This document shows, one piece after another, positions 45,818 through 56,040 of a stretch of DNA of 64,000 nt. Source of the stretch: Ariolimax columbianus (taxonomy: Eukaryota > Mollusca > Gastropoda > Stylommatophora > Arionidae); the NCBI GenBank assembly GCA_036924085.1, contig JAVGWX010000019.1, positions 5,783,641 to 5,847,640 of the forward strand, given 5' to 3'. Each line of letters opens with the position of its first letter. The stretch's first letter is position 1. The notes under the pieces are model-generated. The model was not told the DNA's origin. It saw only the letters and a list, made by a program, of their open reading frames with translations, and did not search any database. The translations under genes and the position numbers were made by a program.

Positions 45818-45842
45818 ACTCTCTCTCTCTCTCTATCTCTCT
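45818..45842. repeat. (CT)n microsatellite
   Basis: About 10 CT repeats with one interruption. Confidence 0.9.
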
Positions 45843-46039
45843 AACACTCCAGCTGGTGCAGACAAGAGCATTGTTCCTCCTACTTGGAATCCTGGTATTC
45901 AAACATGCATATTAATTATGTTGAAAGGTAGCCAAAGGCTTCGGCTATCCGTATTACGTATATTCAACTTTCTGCGGTTTACTAGCTTAGTGGAAGGTAC
46001 ACATAATTTGCGTAGCATTTCAACTATGCTTTTTTAATT

Positions 46040-46262
46040 TTTAATTTTGCATCGGCAGTTAGCCTTCTCTTTTAGATTTCTAACTGCCATGGAATTGTTA
46101 GTGTACTCGACATTAACATGGGAGTCCGATCTCATTACCCAGAGATCAAGGTAAAGTTTATCAGAAAACCAGATGAAAAAATATCGGTCTCCATTGTGAT
46201 TCGAACCTGCGACCAGCGACACCTAATGCCAACACATTCCCACAAAACCACCGAGCACCATC
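46040..46262 (-). mobile_element. tRNA-derived SINE-like element
   Basis: The minus strand from 46262 reads GGTGCTCGGTGGTTTTGTGG (A-box region), then 40 bases on the B-box GGTCGCAGGTTCGAATC (about 46214-46198), as in a tRNA-derived Pol III promoter. The acceptor ends do not pair well, so it is not a functional tRNA. A body of about 150 bases follows, ending in an A/T-rich tail (AATTAAAAATTAAAAAAGC, about 46030-46048). No second copy lies in the window, so the SINE call rests on the boxes alone. Confidence 0.5.
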
Positions 46263-47899
46263 TGTAAATGTTAAATTCTTGTACATCACGTTTCTATTTC
46301 TGCTATTTCTGACCTCAGTAAGTTAGCCCACCTGACAGACTGCTCTCACAATTCGTTCCGCTGTTTGTGTTTATTTAGTGTGCTCCTAGGTTTCAAATCG
46401 GACTAAACTGTACCCAGCTGATCATCAGTATTCAGAGCTGTGTTCTATGGCAATTCGGGGCACTTATGTCGTCTAGACTGCTGCAGAATGCCATTTTGTT
46501 GCATTTTTCAGAAGCATCGAACGAACACTGCTCACAGTTCCGAGTTTGAGAAAAAGGGGCAACGTGGCGGCTAGAGTCTCGCTCGACGCTCGGTAACGGC
46601 CCAGATTTGAGTTCACATAGGAAATACTAAGGGGGCACGCTCATCGGGTTGATGGTGATCCGGTCATCTCACCTACCAATAGACATTTCATGTCAACTCT
46701 CTCTTCTCCGTATTTTCAGTTGAGCCATGCTGACCGGATAAAGTACAATATCCATAGGACGAAGAATATATAAATAGATACAGAAAACCAGATAGAAAGC
46801 GAATCAAGACGTATTCCTCTCGCCCCTGCCCCAAGGCAGTGGGATACTCGGCTTCCCTCGAGAAGTCTACATCTACCACGGTCGACACTTTCACCATGTA
46901 ACAATGCGCAAGAGCTTCATCCCTGGTTATTAGAAGTACGCACCGGAGGTCTTCCCCAGCAGTGGACAGACTCTTCTTCAGCGTTTAATGAGGCATGACA
47001 ACAAGCTGCAACACGTAGTCATGACAGTGGTCGATCAACGCAACGGGTCACTGACGTCTCATCTGACATTATTATTTTTAGTTCTGTATCGTAAGATTGT
47101 TTGATTAAATGACGTGTTGGCTAGTGTATGGATGCGTGTGTGTATTTGTTTTTAATGTGCTTCTCTGCAGCTCGACATTATACTTTTTCTGGCATTCCAT
47201 TCTGTTCATGGATAATTCGTCATACCGAGAACAATTCCCGACATGCCAACTTAAACTGAATAACAATGATTTTGAACCCGATATGTTTGAATTGCAAATT
47301 AAAATTTGCATTTAAAAAAAACGGTCAAAACAGACACCTAAATAGTTTAGGTTTTCATCCAGTCCAATATTTTGTTCATTCATTTCAGAGGTCCGTGGTC
47401 TGATGGAACAAATGTTTAGTATGGCTGCAAATAAAGAGTTGGGGTATTGGGTTAATTAATAGTTCAGTACTTGTGGGTGTCTAGTCAGCCTAATAGCCTG
47501 GCTAACTCACGTGCTTCCTTGTAACAAGGCACATCCGGCACTTGGTGTTTCGTTGTTTGGATCCTCGTTGCCTATCACTAAATTTTTTTTCTTCTGTTTG
47601 GTGTGTATGTTTTCGAAGTGCTTATAATACACTTGTTTTTGCGATTGTTGGAACACAACACTATGTTTATTTAATGACCTCTGAGTTTCCATTTGTTTTG
47701 TCACGTAACTGGGTTATTATATTGTCTTCATATTTGCTACAGCAAATATTATCGTAGTAAATGCAGGAGATCTGGTATCTTCTCAGTTAATGAGTATTGT
47801 TTAACAGGACAAACATTAGTTCTAATCTGACAGATCAATTTGTACTCAACCTTTTTAAACATGTGAAAACACTTATTTTAGCTAATGTACCTCTATCAC
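46263..47899. other. Intron sequence, nothing recognised
   Basis: No convincing gene or repeat. Small open frames (for example 47105-47315 in both directions) have no motif. Confidence 0.35.
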
Positions 47900-48420
47900 A
47901 CACGTATGATCCATCCTAACAGATGCCTTTGTTAACTCTTTCAATGTTTGATTCCAAATATCTGCAATCGCCAGATCACTCTTTTATCGATTATTGTGTA
48001 ACCGATCGTTATTGATTGACTCCAATATGTCTATTGTCCCCACTGGAACTATTTTCCAATCTATATTGCTTACTATAACATTGACCTGAACATAACCTGG
48101 TCTATTGTAACTGCTTTAATATCTTTTCTCATAGTGGATGTTTTCATGTAAGTTCAGAGCTGGCTATGTTGGCATCGTGTCTCTCACTCTATCACCATGG
48201 GTTCTCTCCACGCAAACCTATCAGTATCTATATTGTTTCTCTTATGTTTAATATTCAAAGTTCGTTTCTTCACCGCGCCCCTTTCTGTCTACTCTGGCAT
48301 CAGTGAGAGTGATTTGTCAGTGGTTTACCATTTTCTCTGCAATACGTCTTTCCTCTTTTAGATATAGTTTTATTTGACATCAACTGTCCCATGATACCTC
48401 TCATCTGACCTTTGTGTTAT
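47900..48420 (-). pseudogene. LINE-C RNase H remnant
   Basis: The block YMKTSTMRKDIKAVTID (about 48150-48100) matches the RNase H Glu region KTSTMRMELEAVIRTLR of the copy at 27.2 kb. Flanking sequence is decayed. Confidence 0.4.
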
Positions 48421-48599
48421 TGATGTTGACAGTTATACCGTATCTTTTGTTACCCCACTCACATATAGACTTTCATTTGGAGTTTATCATGGAGCAGCCA
48501 ATTATATACCTTGTTGTCTGAATCATTTGAGTAGTGATGTTTGTCGTCTCATCTCGTCTTTCCCGTATCCCTCATAAACGTCCTAGGGGAATGCCTCCA

Positions 48600-49010
48600 T
48601 TTGTGAGGGATGTATCTTGGCCATGTTCCTAGACGGAGGCCGCCCAATACTGTCCAGGGGGTGTATGAATCCGTGCGGGTCTGTTTGAGGTCGTCTTGTC
48701 ATCGCCTCATGTCACTGCCTCACGAAGCAAATTCACAGGTTGTGTGTCTGTCCAGCGTCATAATGTTGGTGTCCTCCAGGTACGTTCCTGTCTAATTCAG
48801 AATCTCATACGTCCATGATTTTTTTGAGACGCCTTCTTTTCTCTTGATATAGACTGCGCTTTTACTTTATTTGGTAGTCCACTCGATCGCAATACATAGC
48901 CGTACCATTGAAGCCTGCGCGTTTTTACTACTGATAGAAAGTTTTGATAACGTCGAATATAATGTGTGATTGTGTTTCGTATGTTGACGTTTTTCGTATG
49001 TTGACGTTTA
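48600..49010 (-). pseudogene. RTE-like LINE C-terminal end
   Basis: The minus-strand frame 49132-48797 contains NIRNTITHYIRRYQNFLSVV and KTRRLQWYGYVLRSSGLPNK, the standard C-terminal block of this group. The tail region extends to about 48600 with weak similarity. Confidence 0.65.
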
Positions 49011-49219
49011 GTCCAAAAGCGAGAGATGGAAGAGTTCATTACAGGCGTGGGTAATGATAATACCCTCACGAAGTTCTGGAACATGCGTAGGAAGATGAAT
49101 GGAAATACTACAAGCCAGCTTTTCCCCAACATTCAACAAATCACAAGAATTTCCCTGAAGATAGATGCAGGAAAAGGTCACTTTTTTCAGTCACTATGTA
49201 GCCTAGAATGACACATGCG

Positions 49220-50990
49220 ACTGAGACGCCCATCAGGAAATTCGGGAAGCCGTCAGGAAAGAAGTTTATGTAGACTGTATCACCACGCAGAGGACGCAAA
49301 TAGACAAACTACCAGAAAAAAACACTGCCCCATGCCCTGATGGAGTACATCATTGTCACATCATGCAGTTGGATATGACAAAGAAAAGAAATATGATGAA
49401 GTTCAATCACACTTTGGAGAAGTGATATGTGCCTGCGGACTGGCTTCATAGCTATATGTGTCCAATGTCTAAGCCCAGTAATGCTTCTCTGCATTTATCG
49501 AATATTCTCTATACACAATGTGTATGGCAAATTGCTAGAGAATATAGTGGCTAAGAAAATAACGGTCTTTCTATAATGGGAGCGCATCCCACAAGATACT
49601 CTGTGCAGCTACATGGCAGTCAAGGCGACCTGGAGTAAATATGGGATATTTGCGTATGATGTGAATGAGGGTTTTCAGTCAAAGCAAGAAACAGTCGCGA
49701 TATCACTCGACCTGGAAGACGCTTAAAACCGTGTCAATTTTTGGACTTTAATTACATGTCTGAAGCAGTAGGGTTTACACCTGTGGCTGGTTAGTTGGAT
49801 GTCAGCTGCCTTGATGGAAAGAATAGTTGCACTACGGGTGGGATCGTGGACATCACAACCGAGGCGAATATGTTCAGGACTCCATCAATGGTCTCCGCTT
49901 TTGCAGATGTTATTCAATATATGTGCAGGAAAAGTGTTCATAATTAAAACCCGCAGGGACACGGCGAGCGTTGACTTTTGAAGATGCCATCCTAGCGTAT
50001 AGGACAGGCTCAAACAAGTAAGATATGGTCAATGCCATCCAGGAATCACTGCAAGCAGTTTCACAGTGGTGATTCAAACTCGAAGATCACTCCAAAAAGG
50101 ATTTCATGATGTGGTGCTCTTTGAATAATTTCATAATAAAAACTGACCTCCCTGGCATGACATGTGACGGTTGCACCATTGACATGTGTGACAGGTTGAA
50201 ATACCAAGGAGTGACATTTGATCGCAGAGTATTATATCATTGCAATGTTGGCCATATCGTACAAAGATGTAAGCGACGGTTAGGAGCATTCAAAGCCATT
50301 TCTGCAGCAAACTTGGAACGTCTCCTGCTCATCCTATTTTGTCAGGTCGTTTTTCCTGTTATCGATTACGGACTGAACATCCTCATATTATCAAGAACAC
50401 AGTGCGAAAGGTTGCAACGCATCCATAATGAAGGTATGCTACTGGTTTAGGGCTGGATTAAAAATACTCCGATTGTGATGATGCGGCACATCTTGGAATT
50501 GTTATGGGTGACATCCATATATAAACTCACACAAGTCAAAACCTATATGCGTGTCACCATAGACACGCGACACCCTCTGTACACTAGTATATCAGATATT
50601 AATGAATCACAAATCAAAAGCGGGGCGTTATGAATGACACAGACAGAGGACACGTCACTGCAGCTGAGGTGATAGCCAAGGGGAAAGAATGGGTCCACAC
50701 TGGTGATAAAATGATAGAGTACCAGAGATGCATCATGACATTCGGCAAGGAATGTAGAGAATGGAGCAACGGGCAAAGAGATCAGGAGGTGAATCACCTG
50801 ATAACTAAGAACAGACATGAGAGTGATACTGTTATATACATGGACGGTTCAGTGTAAAGCAAGCGAACTACAGGGACCATCAGCGTCCTTAACCTACGCC
50901 ATTTGCGGAGAGAAAGACTGAGCACCTAAAGGTTTGCTCGGAGTGCATTGACGTCGATTCTTAGAAACAGAAACATATGTTGACGTTTGT
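49220..50990 (+). pseudogene. LINE-C: RT through start of RNase H (plus strand)
   Basis: Order on + is PDGVHHCHIMQLDMTKK (about 49340), FQSKQETVAISLDLEDA (RT motif A, about 49676-49724), MERIVALRVGSW, GLHQWSPLLQMLFNI (GxxQGSxLSP equivalent, about 49880), DRLKYQGVTFDRR (50188-50226, YLG equivalent), VFPVIDYGLNIL, TQCERLQRIHNEGMLLV (50398-50448), QRDQEVNHLITKNR, and the RNase H start VIYMDGS (50833-50853). Several stops and frameshifts; it is inactive. It is the same family as 26691-27830. Confidence 0.8.
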
Positions 50991-51423
50991 GGAACCATCC
51001 CTGTATGCTATCCCAAGGATCCGCCAGAAGCATTTGTAGCAGAGTCCAGGTTTTCACTGGAGTTTTTTTATATCTAGAATGTCACCACATTTATCCACAT
51101 AATACATGATCACACACAATCAATTACGTAGCTCGCAGAAAGTGATATGTTTTACATCATACTCATGCAACAACTATTACAGTGAGGGCAATAAGATTAC
51201 AAACAACACAAGAATTCCATCGTATCTTAATAGATACGCAGAGTTCATAAGCATAATCTTTTGAATGTTGCTCCAGACTACCCCAACCCAGTTATATCAG
51301 CACACTCTCCTACCCGTATCTGCACACTCAACACTCTCATAAACTCGTCTTCACTATCGTATTATGTGCATTCACTCACATTCAGATTCCCTAAGGCGGA
51401 TGATATTGCCATTATAAAAATTC
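50991..51423. other. Intron sequence, nothing recognised
   Basis: No repeat named. The right end (51424-51432) is the left target-site duplicate of LINE-A copy D. Confidence 0.4.
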
Positions 51424-51432
51424 AATCTATTC

Positions 51433-53363
51433 TTCTTCTTCTTCTTCTGCGTACACAGTCAGACAGCAACCATTATTTTTTCGAAAAAAGCGGCGGTCGT
51501 CCTGAGACTCTCGCCACTACCATAGAGCTTGTCTTGCAGTTCCACTGGCAATGGCCACATCTGCTCTCTCTGATCCCCGTATGTCGGGCAGTTCTGCAGC
51601 AGATGTTCAGTTGTCATTTTACCAGTACCGCACGGGCATTCGTCGGTACACCCTATCTTCAATTTGTTGAATAGGTGGTACCTCAGTCTATTGTGGCCAG
51701 TGCGAAGTCTGAAGACAACGACCTGCTCTCTTCGGTTCAACTGGTAATAGGCATCGTTTTTGGTGTAACCAGTATGTTCGGTTTCCCATTTGGTAATGTA
51801 CCTGGCTTTGATAAGCCGTTTTGACTCTTCGTACGTCATACTGGTATCTGTTTGTGGTAGCCTTGCACCTTCTTTTGCCAGTCTGTCTGCCTCCTCGTTG
51901 CCTTTGATGTTGCAGTGTGACGGAACCCACTGTACCACTACCCTTTTTGGTGCGGACAGCTGGCACAGTTTGCAGAGTGCTGCTCTTAAGTCATTAAGCT
52001 CAGTGTTTTTCTGGCTTTTTAGCGCTGTGACTACGGCGAGAGCATCTGTCAGCAAGACTATGTGGCTCTCATTTTCACTGTGTGTTGCCATTTCTTCCAC
52101 TGCCGCCCTCAGTGCCTCTGCCTCCGCTCTGAAATTGCTTGTGTACTTACCAGTAGCGAATGACAGTGTTATTTTTCTGCCATTTGGTAGGTTCAGGAAT
52201 CCTCCTGCCCCTCCGTTCTGTGTAGTTTTTGTTACAGAACCGTCAGTGTATGCATGGGTCCAGTCCATGCTTGGGTAGCTTTTCGTTATAAAGCTTAGGG
52301 TAGTGTCTCTCCTTTCTTTTTCGGTCTGGCAGTTTTTGTTTGCAATACCTGGTATATTTTCTACCACCTCTGGAAATATATCCTGCCTCCAAGTAGGTTT
52401 TCGTACAGTAGTGATGGGTTTTGGTGTTGTTAGTGCGTTTATGGGATCTTCGTGCATCTTTGCTTTGGCTATTTCTGCAAAGTTTCTCCCCTTTAGTTTC
52501 CCAGTTCCCAAATTGTTTAGCCTCTGGTACATTGGATGGTCCGTCAGTCTTCGGAGTTTCTCTGACTGCAGCTGGGCTCTGCAGTCTCTTCTGTCGGTCA
52601 TGGATTGCAGTTTTGTAATCTTTTCAAGTTCTACAATTGGCGTTGACTTCATGCCACCTGTTATGATTCTCATGGCTTGGTTTTGAAGTTTGTTAACTTT
52701 ATCGAAGTTCGCCTTCGCTGCTGTTGTCCATGCCGCGATGCCATACTCGAGAACTGGTCTCACTCTTCCAGTGTACAGTTTCTTTAGTATGCCTTCGTCT
52801 GCTCCCCAGCTTGTGCCAGCAAGTTTCCTCATGATCGCCATTCTTTCTCTGGCTTTCATTCGGTTTCTCTCAATCTGACTTTTCCATGTCATGCGCCGAT
52901 CAAATGTGACTCCCAGATAGGTTGGGTTGTCGTTTGGCTGCAGGATTTTGCCATTTAGGCTTAATTTGGTACTTTGGGGTTTTAATGAGAGCGAGAATAT
53001 TGTGCACGTGGTTTTCTCCTCGTTTATTTTGACCAGCCATGAGTTCGCCCACTCTTCCAGCGATGTTAGGGCCGTTTGCATCCGATTTCTTGCTATGGTG
53101 AGATTCTTTTCAGAGGTCCACATAGCCAGATCGTCTGCAAACATTGAGCTATGGACTCTTCTTGGTATATTCTCTGTAATATCGTTTATATATACCAGGA
53201 AGAGTGTGGGTGACAGTACTCCCCCTTGGGGTACTCCCTGCTCGAGTGTCACCTTTTTGCTCATCTGCCCTTGTACTTGGACTCTGGCCGTTCTTTGTTT
53301 GAGGTAGTGGTTGATCCACTTGTACATCTTCCCACAAACATCACTTCTTCTTAATTTGACTCT
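51433..53363 (-). mobile_element. LINE-A copy D: young 5'-truncated insertion with TSD
   Basis: This is a 1.93-kb minus-strand insertion with the (GAA)n tail at 51433-51449. It is flanked by AATCTATTC at 51424-51432 and 53364-53372, a perfect 9-bp target duplication. It starts in the middle of the RT (just before GVPQGGVLSP), so it cannot move by itself. The open frame and near identity to copy E over the 3' 320 bases point to a recent origin. It lies antisense to the host gene in the intron between 42739 and 55690. Confidence 0.9.
51459..53363 (-). CDS. Intact RT(partial)-RNase H frame of LINE-A copy D
   Basis: The frame is open to the truncation, with the first Met at 53327 (622 codons from there). 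Residues 31-41 are GVPQGGVLSPT and 63-68 FADDLA, the catalytic YADD equivalent. Residues 137-146 (YLGVTFDRRM) follow the RT thumb. RNase H spans about 357-487 with Asp362 (YTDGS), Glu402, Asp428 (LLTDA), His471 (VPSHC) and Asp481 (NEEADRLA), so all catalytic positions are kept. A C-terminal CCHC-like motif uses Cys564, Cys566, His575 and Cys580. The missing N-terminus would hold the APE endonuclease and first RT motifs. It represents an inactive insertion with a coding-competent remainder. The APE/RT/RNase H layout places it near the I/Jockey group; the exact clade needs a tree. Confidence 0.9.
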   Translation of the reverse strand, partial: RVKLRRSDVCGKMYKWINHYLKQRTARVQVQGQMSKKVTLEQGVPQGGVLSPTLFLVYINDITENIPRRVHSSMFADDLAMWTSEKNLTIARNRMQTALTSLEEWANSWLVKINEEKTTCTIFSLSLKPQSTKLSLNGKILQPNDNPTYLGVTFDRRMTWKSQIERNRMKARERMAIMRKLAGTSWGADEGILKKLYTGRVRPVLEYGIAAWTTAAKANFDKVNKLQNQAMRIITGGMKSTPIVELEKITKLQSMTDRRDCRAQLQSEKLRRLTDHPMYQRLNNLGTGKLKGRNFAEIAKAKMHEDPINALTTPKPITTVRKPTWRQDIFPEVVENIPGIANKNCQTEKERRDTTLSFITKSYPSMDWTHAYTDGSVTKTTQNGGAGGFLNLPNGRKITLSFATGKYTSNFRAEAEALRAAVEEMATHSENESHIVLLTDALAVVTALKSQKNTELNDLRAALCKLCQLSAPKRVVVQWVPSHCNIKGNEEADRLAKEGARLPQTDTSMTYEESKRLIKARYITKWETEHTGYTKNDAYYQLNRREQVVVFRLRTGHNRLRYHLFNKLKIGCTDECPCGTGKMTTEHLLQNCPTYGDQREQMWPLPVELQDKLYGSGESLRTTAAFFEKIMVAV

Positions 53364-53372
53364 AATCTATTC

Positions 53373-54099
53373 AACTTATGCTCACTTGTGATCACACACT
53401 CAATCGATCCACGTACACACATCCAGATCTCTTATAGTCGATCTGTACACTCGTGAAACCATTCAGGACATACATCGTTCTTGGACTCACACCACCCAGT
53501 CAGGTCTCTTCTAGAGCGCCAAACACACACCTTATAGAGCTACTGGCCAAAACTGAAAGGAGTATGCTGGTTCTACAACCCTGTATTCCTCTCTATATCA
53601 CTAACATTCGTCAAATAGCCTATCAATCGCTCTTCTATGAAGTCGGCGAGCTAAATATACTGCAATGTTTCTCTCTTCATGACCAGTCTGCTTGAGTTAA
53701 ACGTTGTCTAGAAATTGTATATCCTCAAGCAGTATCAGAGTTATCAAATCGTCATCTGGGGGATGTATGGTCCAGCAATCGCAGAGTTTGGATCTACCTC
53801 CATTAGTTATTATTTGCACGAATCACTCTGAATTCCTGTCACTCAAAATTTCGCAACAAGATCTGCTAGTCTCGGTCCGTCACTAGCCCAACACTACCCA
53901 AATCTTAACGCCTGGGTGGTCAGCACATAGACCCTACCTGTGCTAGACACATTCTTTCCTACAATCTCCTGTTTTCCTTTGTTGACTTAGTATCCAGACC
54001 GGGGGAAAGTTTGGCATAGTCTCGACAAGAGAGTGACCTTGGCACACATGCATGCACCTTTGTTCTCGGAGTCGCTGACCACATTACCCCTGCCCTAAA
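53373..54099. other. Intron sequence, nothing recognised
   Basis: No ORF or repeat that I can defend. Confidence 0.4.
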
Positions 54100-54567
54100 C
54101 TATCAAGCTCTGGCTGGAACTGTTACACATCTCATTTCCATCGCCTGGATATTTCGCTCCATTTCCGTGCTCAGTTTCCAGGTCTCACGTGCGTACAGGT
54201 ATACATATACGATCAGAGTTTGCATCAGATTGATCTTGGTTTTGAGTGCGATGGATATATTTTTCAATACATGTTTCATTGATGAGAGGATCGACATCGG
54301 TTACGCATATCTGATTTTTAGCTCTGCCTTCGACACTTCGGCTAAAATTATAGATCCCATATATTTAAACTGAATAATGGTGGGTATATGTTTGCAATAT
54401 ATATAAAAGCTGTCTTGACATCCACTTATGTTGTGTCTTTCCATGATTTATTTCCATGCCGTATTTGTTAATGCAGTTTCAAGTCTGGTAGTTAGGGAAC
54501 TTCAACTTCACTTCCAGCTATGACATCGCCGGCAAAACGTAGGCTCTTAATCGTGCCCTCACCCGTT
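54100..54567 (-). pseudogene. RTE-like LINE: RT motif C to C-terminus
   Basis: Minus-strand blocks are GTIKSLRFAGDVIAGSEVEV (54555-54496; FADD decayed to FAGD), NKYGMEINHGKTQ (about 54470), then NISIALKTKINLMQTLIV and YVYLYARETWKLSTEMERNI (54213-54154). This is the same family as 12230-13310. A minisatellite begins exactly upstream of the motif C block. Confidence 0.7.
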
Positions 54568-55016
54568 GTTCCTTTGTGACCCCTGGAGCATATGGTGGCA
54601 ATTCGTTCCATGGTAACCTCCTGGGGTATCTGTGACAATTCGTTCCTTGGTGACCTTCTTGTGTATATGTGCCAATTCGTTCCTTTGTGACCTACTGGGG
54701 TATCTGTGACAATTCGTTCCATGGTGAACCTCCTGTGGTATCTATGACAATTCGTTCCGTGGTGACTTCCTGGGGTATATGTTACAATTCGTTCCATGGT
54801 GACCTCCTGGGGTATATGTGACAATTCGTTCCATGGTTACCGCTTGGGGTATATGTGGCAATTCGTTCCTTTGTGACCTCCTGTGGTATCTGTGACAATT
54901 CGTTCCATGGTGACCTCCTGGGGTATCTGGGACAGTTCGCCCCATGGTGACCTACTGGTGTATATGTGACAATTTGTTCCATTGTGACCTCCTGGGGTGT
55001 CTGTGACAATTCGATG
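54568..55016. repeat. 37-bp minisatellite, about twelve copies
   Basis: The unit contains TGACCTCCTGGGGTATCTGT then GACAATTCGTTCCATGG. Because 37 is not a multiple of three, all three minus-strand frames cycle through the same peptide (for example PRRSPWNELSQIPQEVT) without being protein genes. Confidence 0.95.
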
Positions 55017-55051
55017 AAGGAACAAGTTGGAAAAAGTGGGTAACAATAAAC

Positions 55052-55322
55052 ATCTCTCTCTTACACCGACAGTAGTTGGAAACGACTCTCTCTCTCTCTC
55101 TTAGACCGACAGTAGTTGGAAACGACTCTCTCTTACACCGACATTAGTTGGAAACGACTCTCTCTCTTAGACCGACAGTAGTTGGAAACGACTCTCTCTT
55201 ACACCGACAGTAGTTAGAAACGACTCTCTCTTACACCGACAGTAGTTGGAAACGACTCTCTCTTACACCGACAGTAGCTAGAAACGGCCCTCTCTCTCTT
55301 ACACCGACCGTAGTTGAAAACC
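55052..55322. repeat. 32-bp minisatellite, eight copies with CT-length variation
   Basis: The unit is (CT)n then TTACACCGACAGTAGTTGGA and AACGA. The (CT) run varies, giving unit lengths of about 32 to 40 bp. Confidence 0.95.
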
Positions 55323-55689
55323 ACTCTCCCGTGTTGCCGTGTATAAGTATTGCGCTCGTGACGTTGTCATATTTACTCTTGATGACGGTTGTATGCCTTT
55401 AGTATGTTTCATCTAAAGGTGCCAGCTCTACTTCCCAGGATTTATTTGCGACCATTTGTTTTGCAATTGTAGCTGCTATTGCTTAGTGTCTGTTGTATAA
55501 TTGTTTTGGGAATTAATTTGTTCATGGCTATAACTATTTCTCTCAGATGTTTTCAAGATAATGTTTCTGATCTTTACAAAGTTGATGTTAATGTTTCTCA
55601 AATTTATATTAATTATGAGAGTATGGTGTAGGTCAACCATATTTGTTTTCTTGTGTGGTTCATTACAATTTCTTAATTTTTCTCTCCAG
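55323..55689. other. Intron sequence before host exon 3
   Basis: Nothing recognised. It ends in a good pyrimidine tract and AG (AATTTTTCTCTCCAG). Confidence 0.5.
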
Positions 55690-55909
55690 ATTTGCAAAGG
55701 TTTCATTTCGCCTGGTAGTTGCAGCCTGCAGACAACCACTAATTGTTACTGTACACATATAGATCCCAAGACCGGTTCAGCTCACGTTGTGTTCATACTT
55801 AAATCATCAATTCTTAGACAAAGCGAAGGACGTCTTCGTGGAGAATGGGAACATGCTAATGGCACTAAAATTCACAGCACCAATATGCTTTACCTTCCAT
55901 ATATATATG
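55690..55909 (+). CDS. Host gene exon 3: central ectodomain part
   Basis: The acceptor TTTTTCTCTCCAG ends at 55689 and the donor TATG|GTGAGA begins at 55910. It has 73 codons plus one base, with no stop, starting in phase 0 as exon 2 requires and ending in phase 1. Residues 80-152 include a cysteine cluster (ICKGFISPGSC, then NCYC: Cys81, 90, 98, 100), a strand-like AHVVFILKSSIL, and RLRGEWEHANGTK with an N-glycosylation site at Asn136. The alternating strands, Trp132 and cysteine spacing suit a disulfide-rich, Ig-like extracellular domain. This piece is not related to the neighbouring LINEs and is the best single coding exon in the window. Family unknown. Confidence 0.65.
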
Positions 55910-56040
55910 GTGAGAAAATTACATAGTTGTGTCTCAGAATGAATGGTTCGATAACCATGATGACGATTTACATTTTCTGGTTCCTTATAACTGAATGCTT
56001 TACTGGAAATCTGTGTTTGAGCATTTGCAGTAGTGGATTC

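Noticed and set aside
54782..55046. Minus-strand frames with PRRSPWNELSQIPQEVT repeats as a repeat protein
   Set aside because: The 37-bp unit makes all frames give the same peptide in rotation. No start, no domain, no flanking coding.
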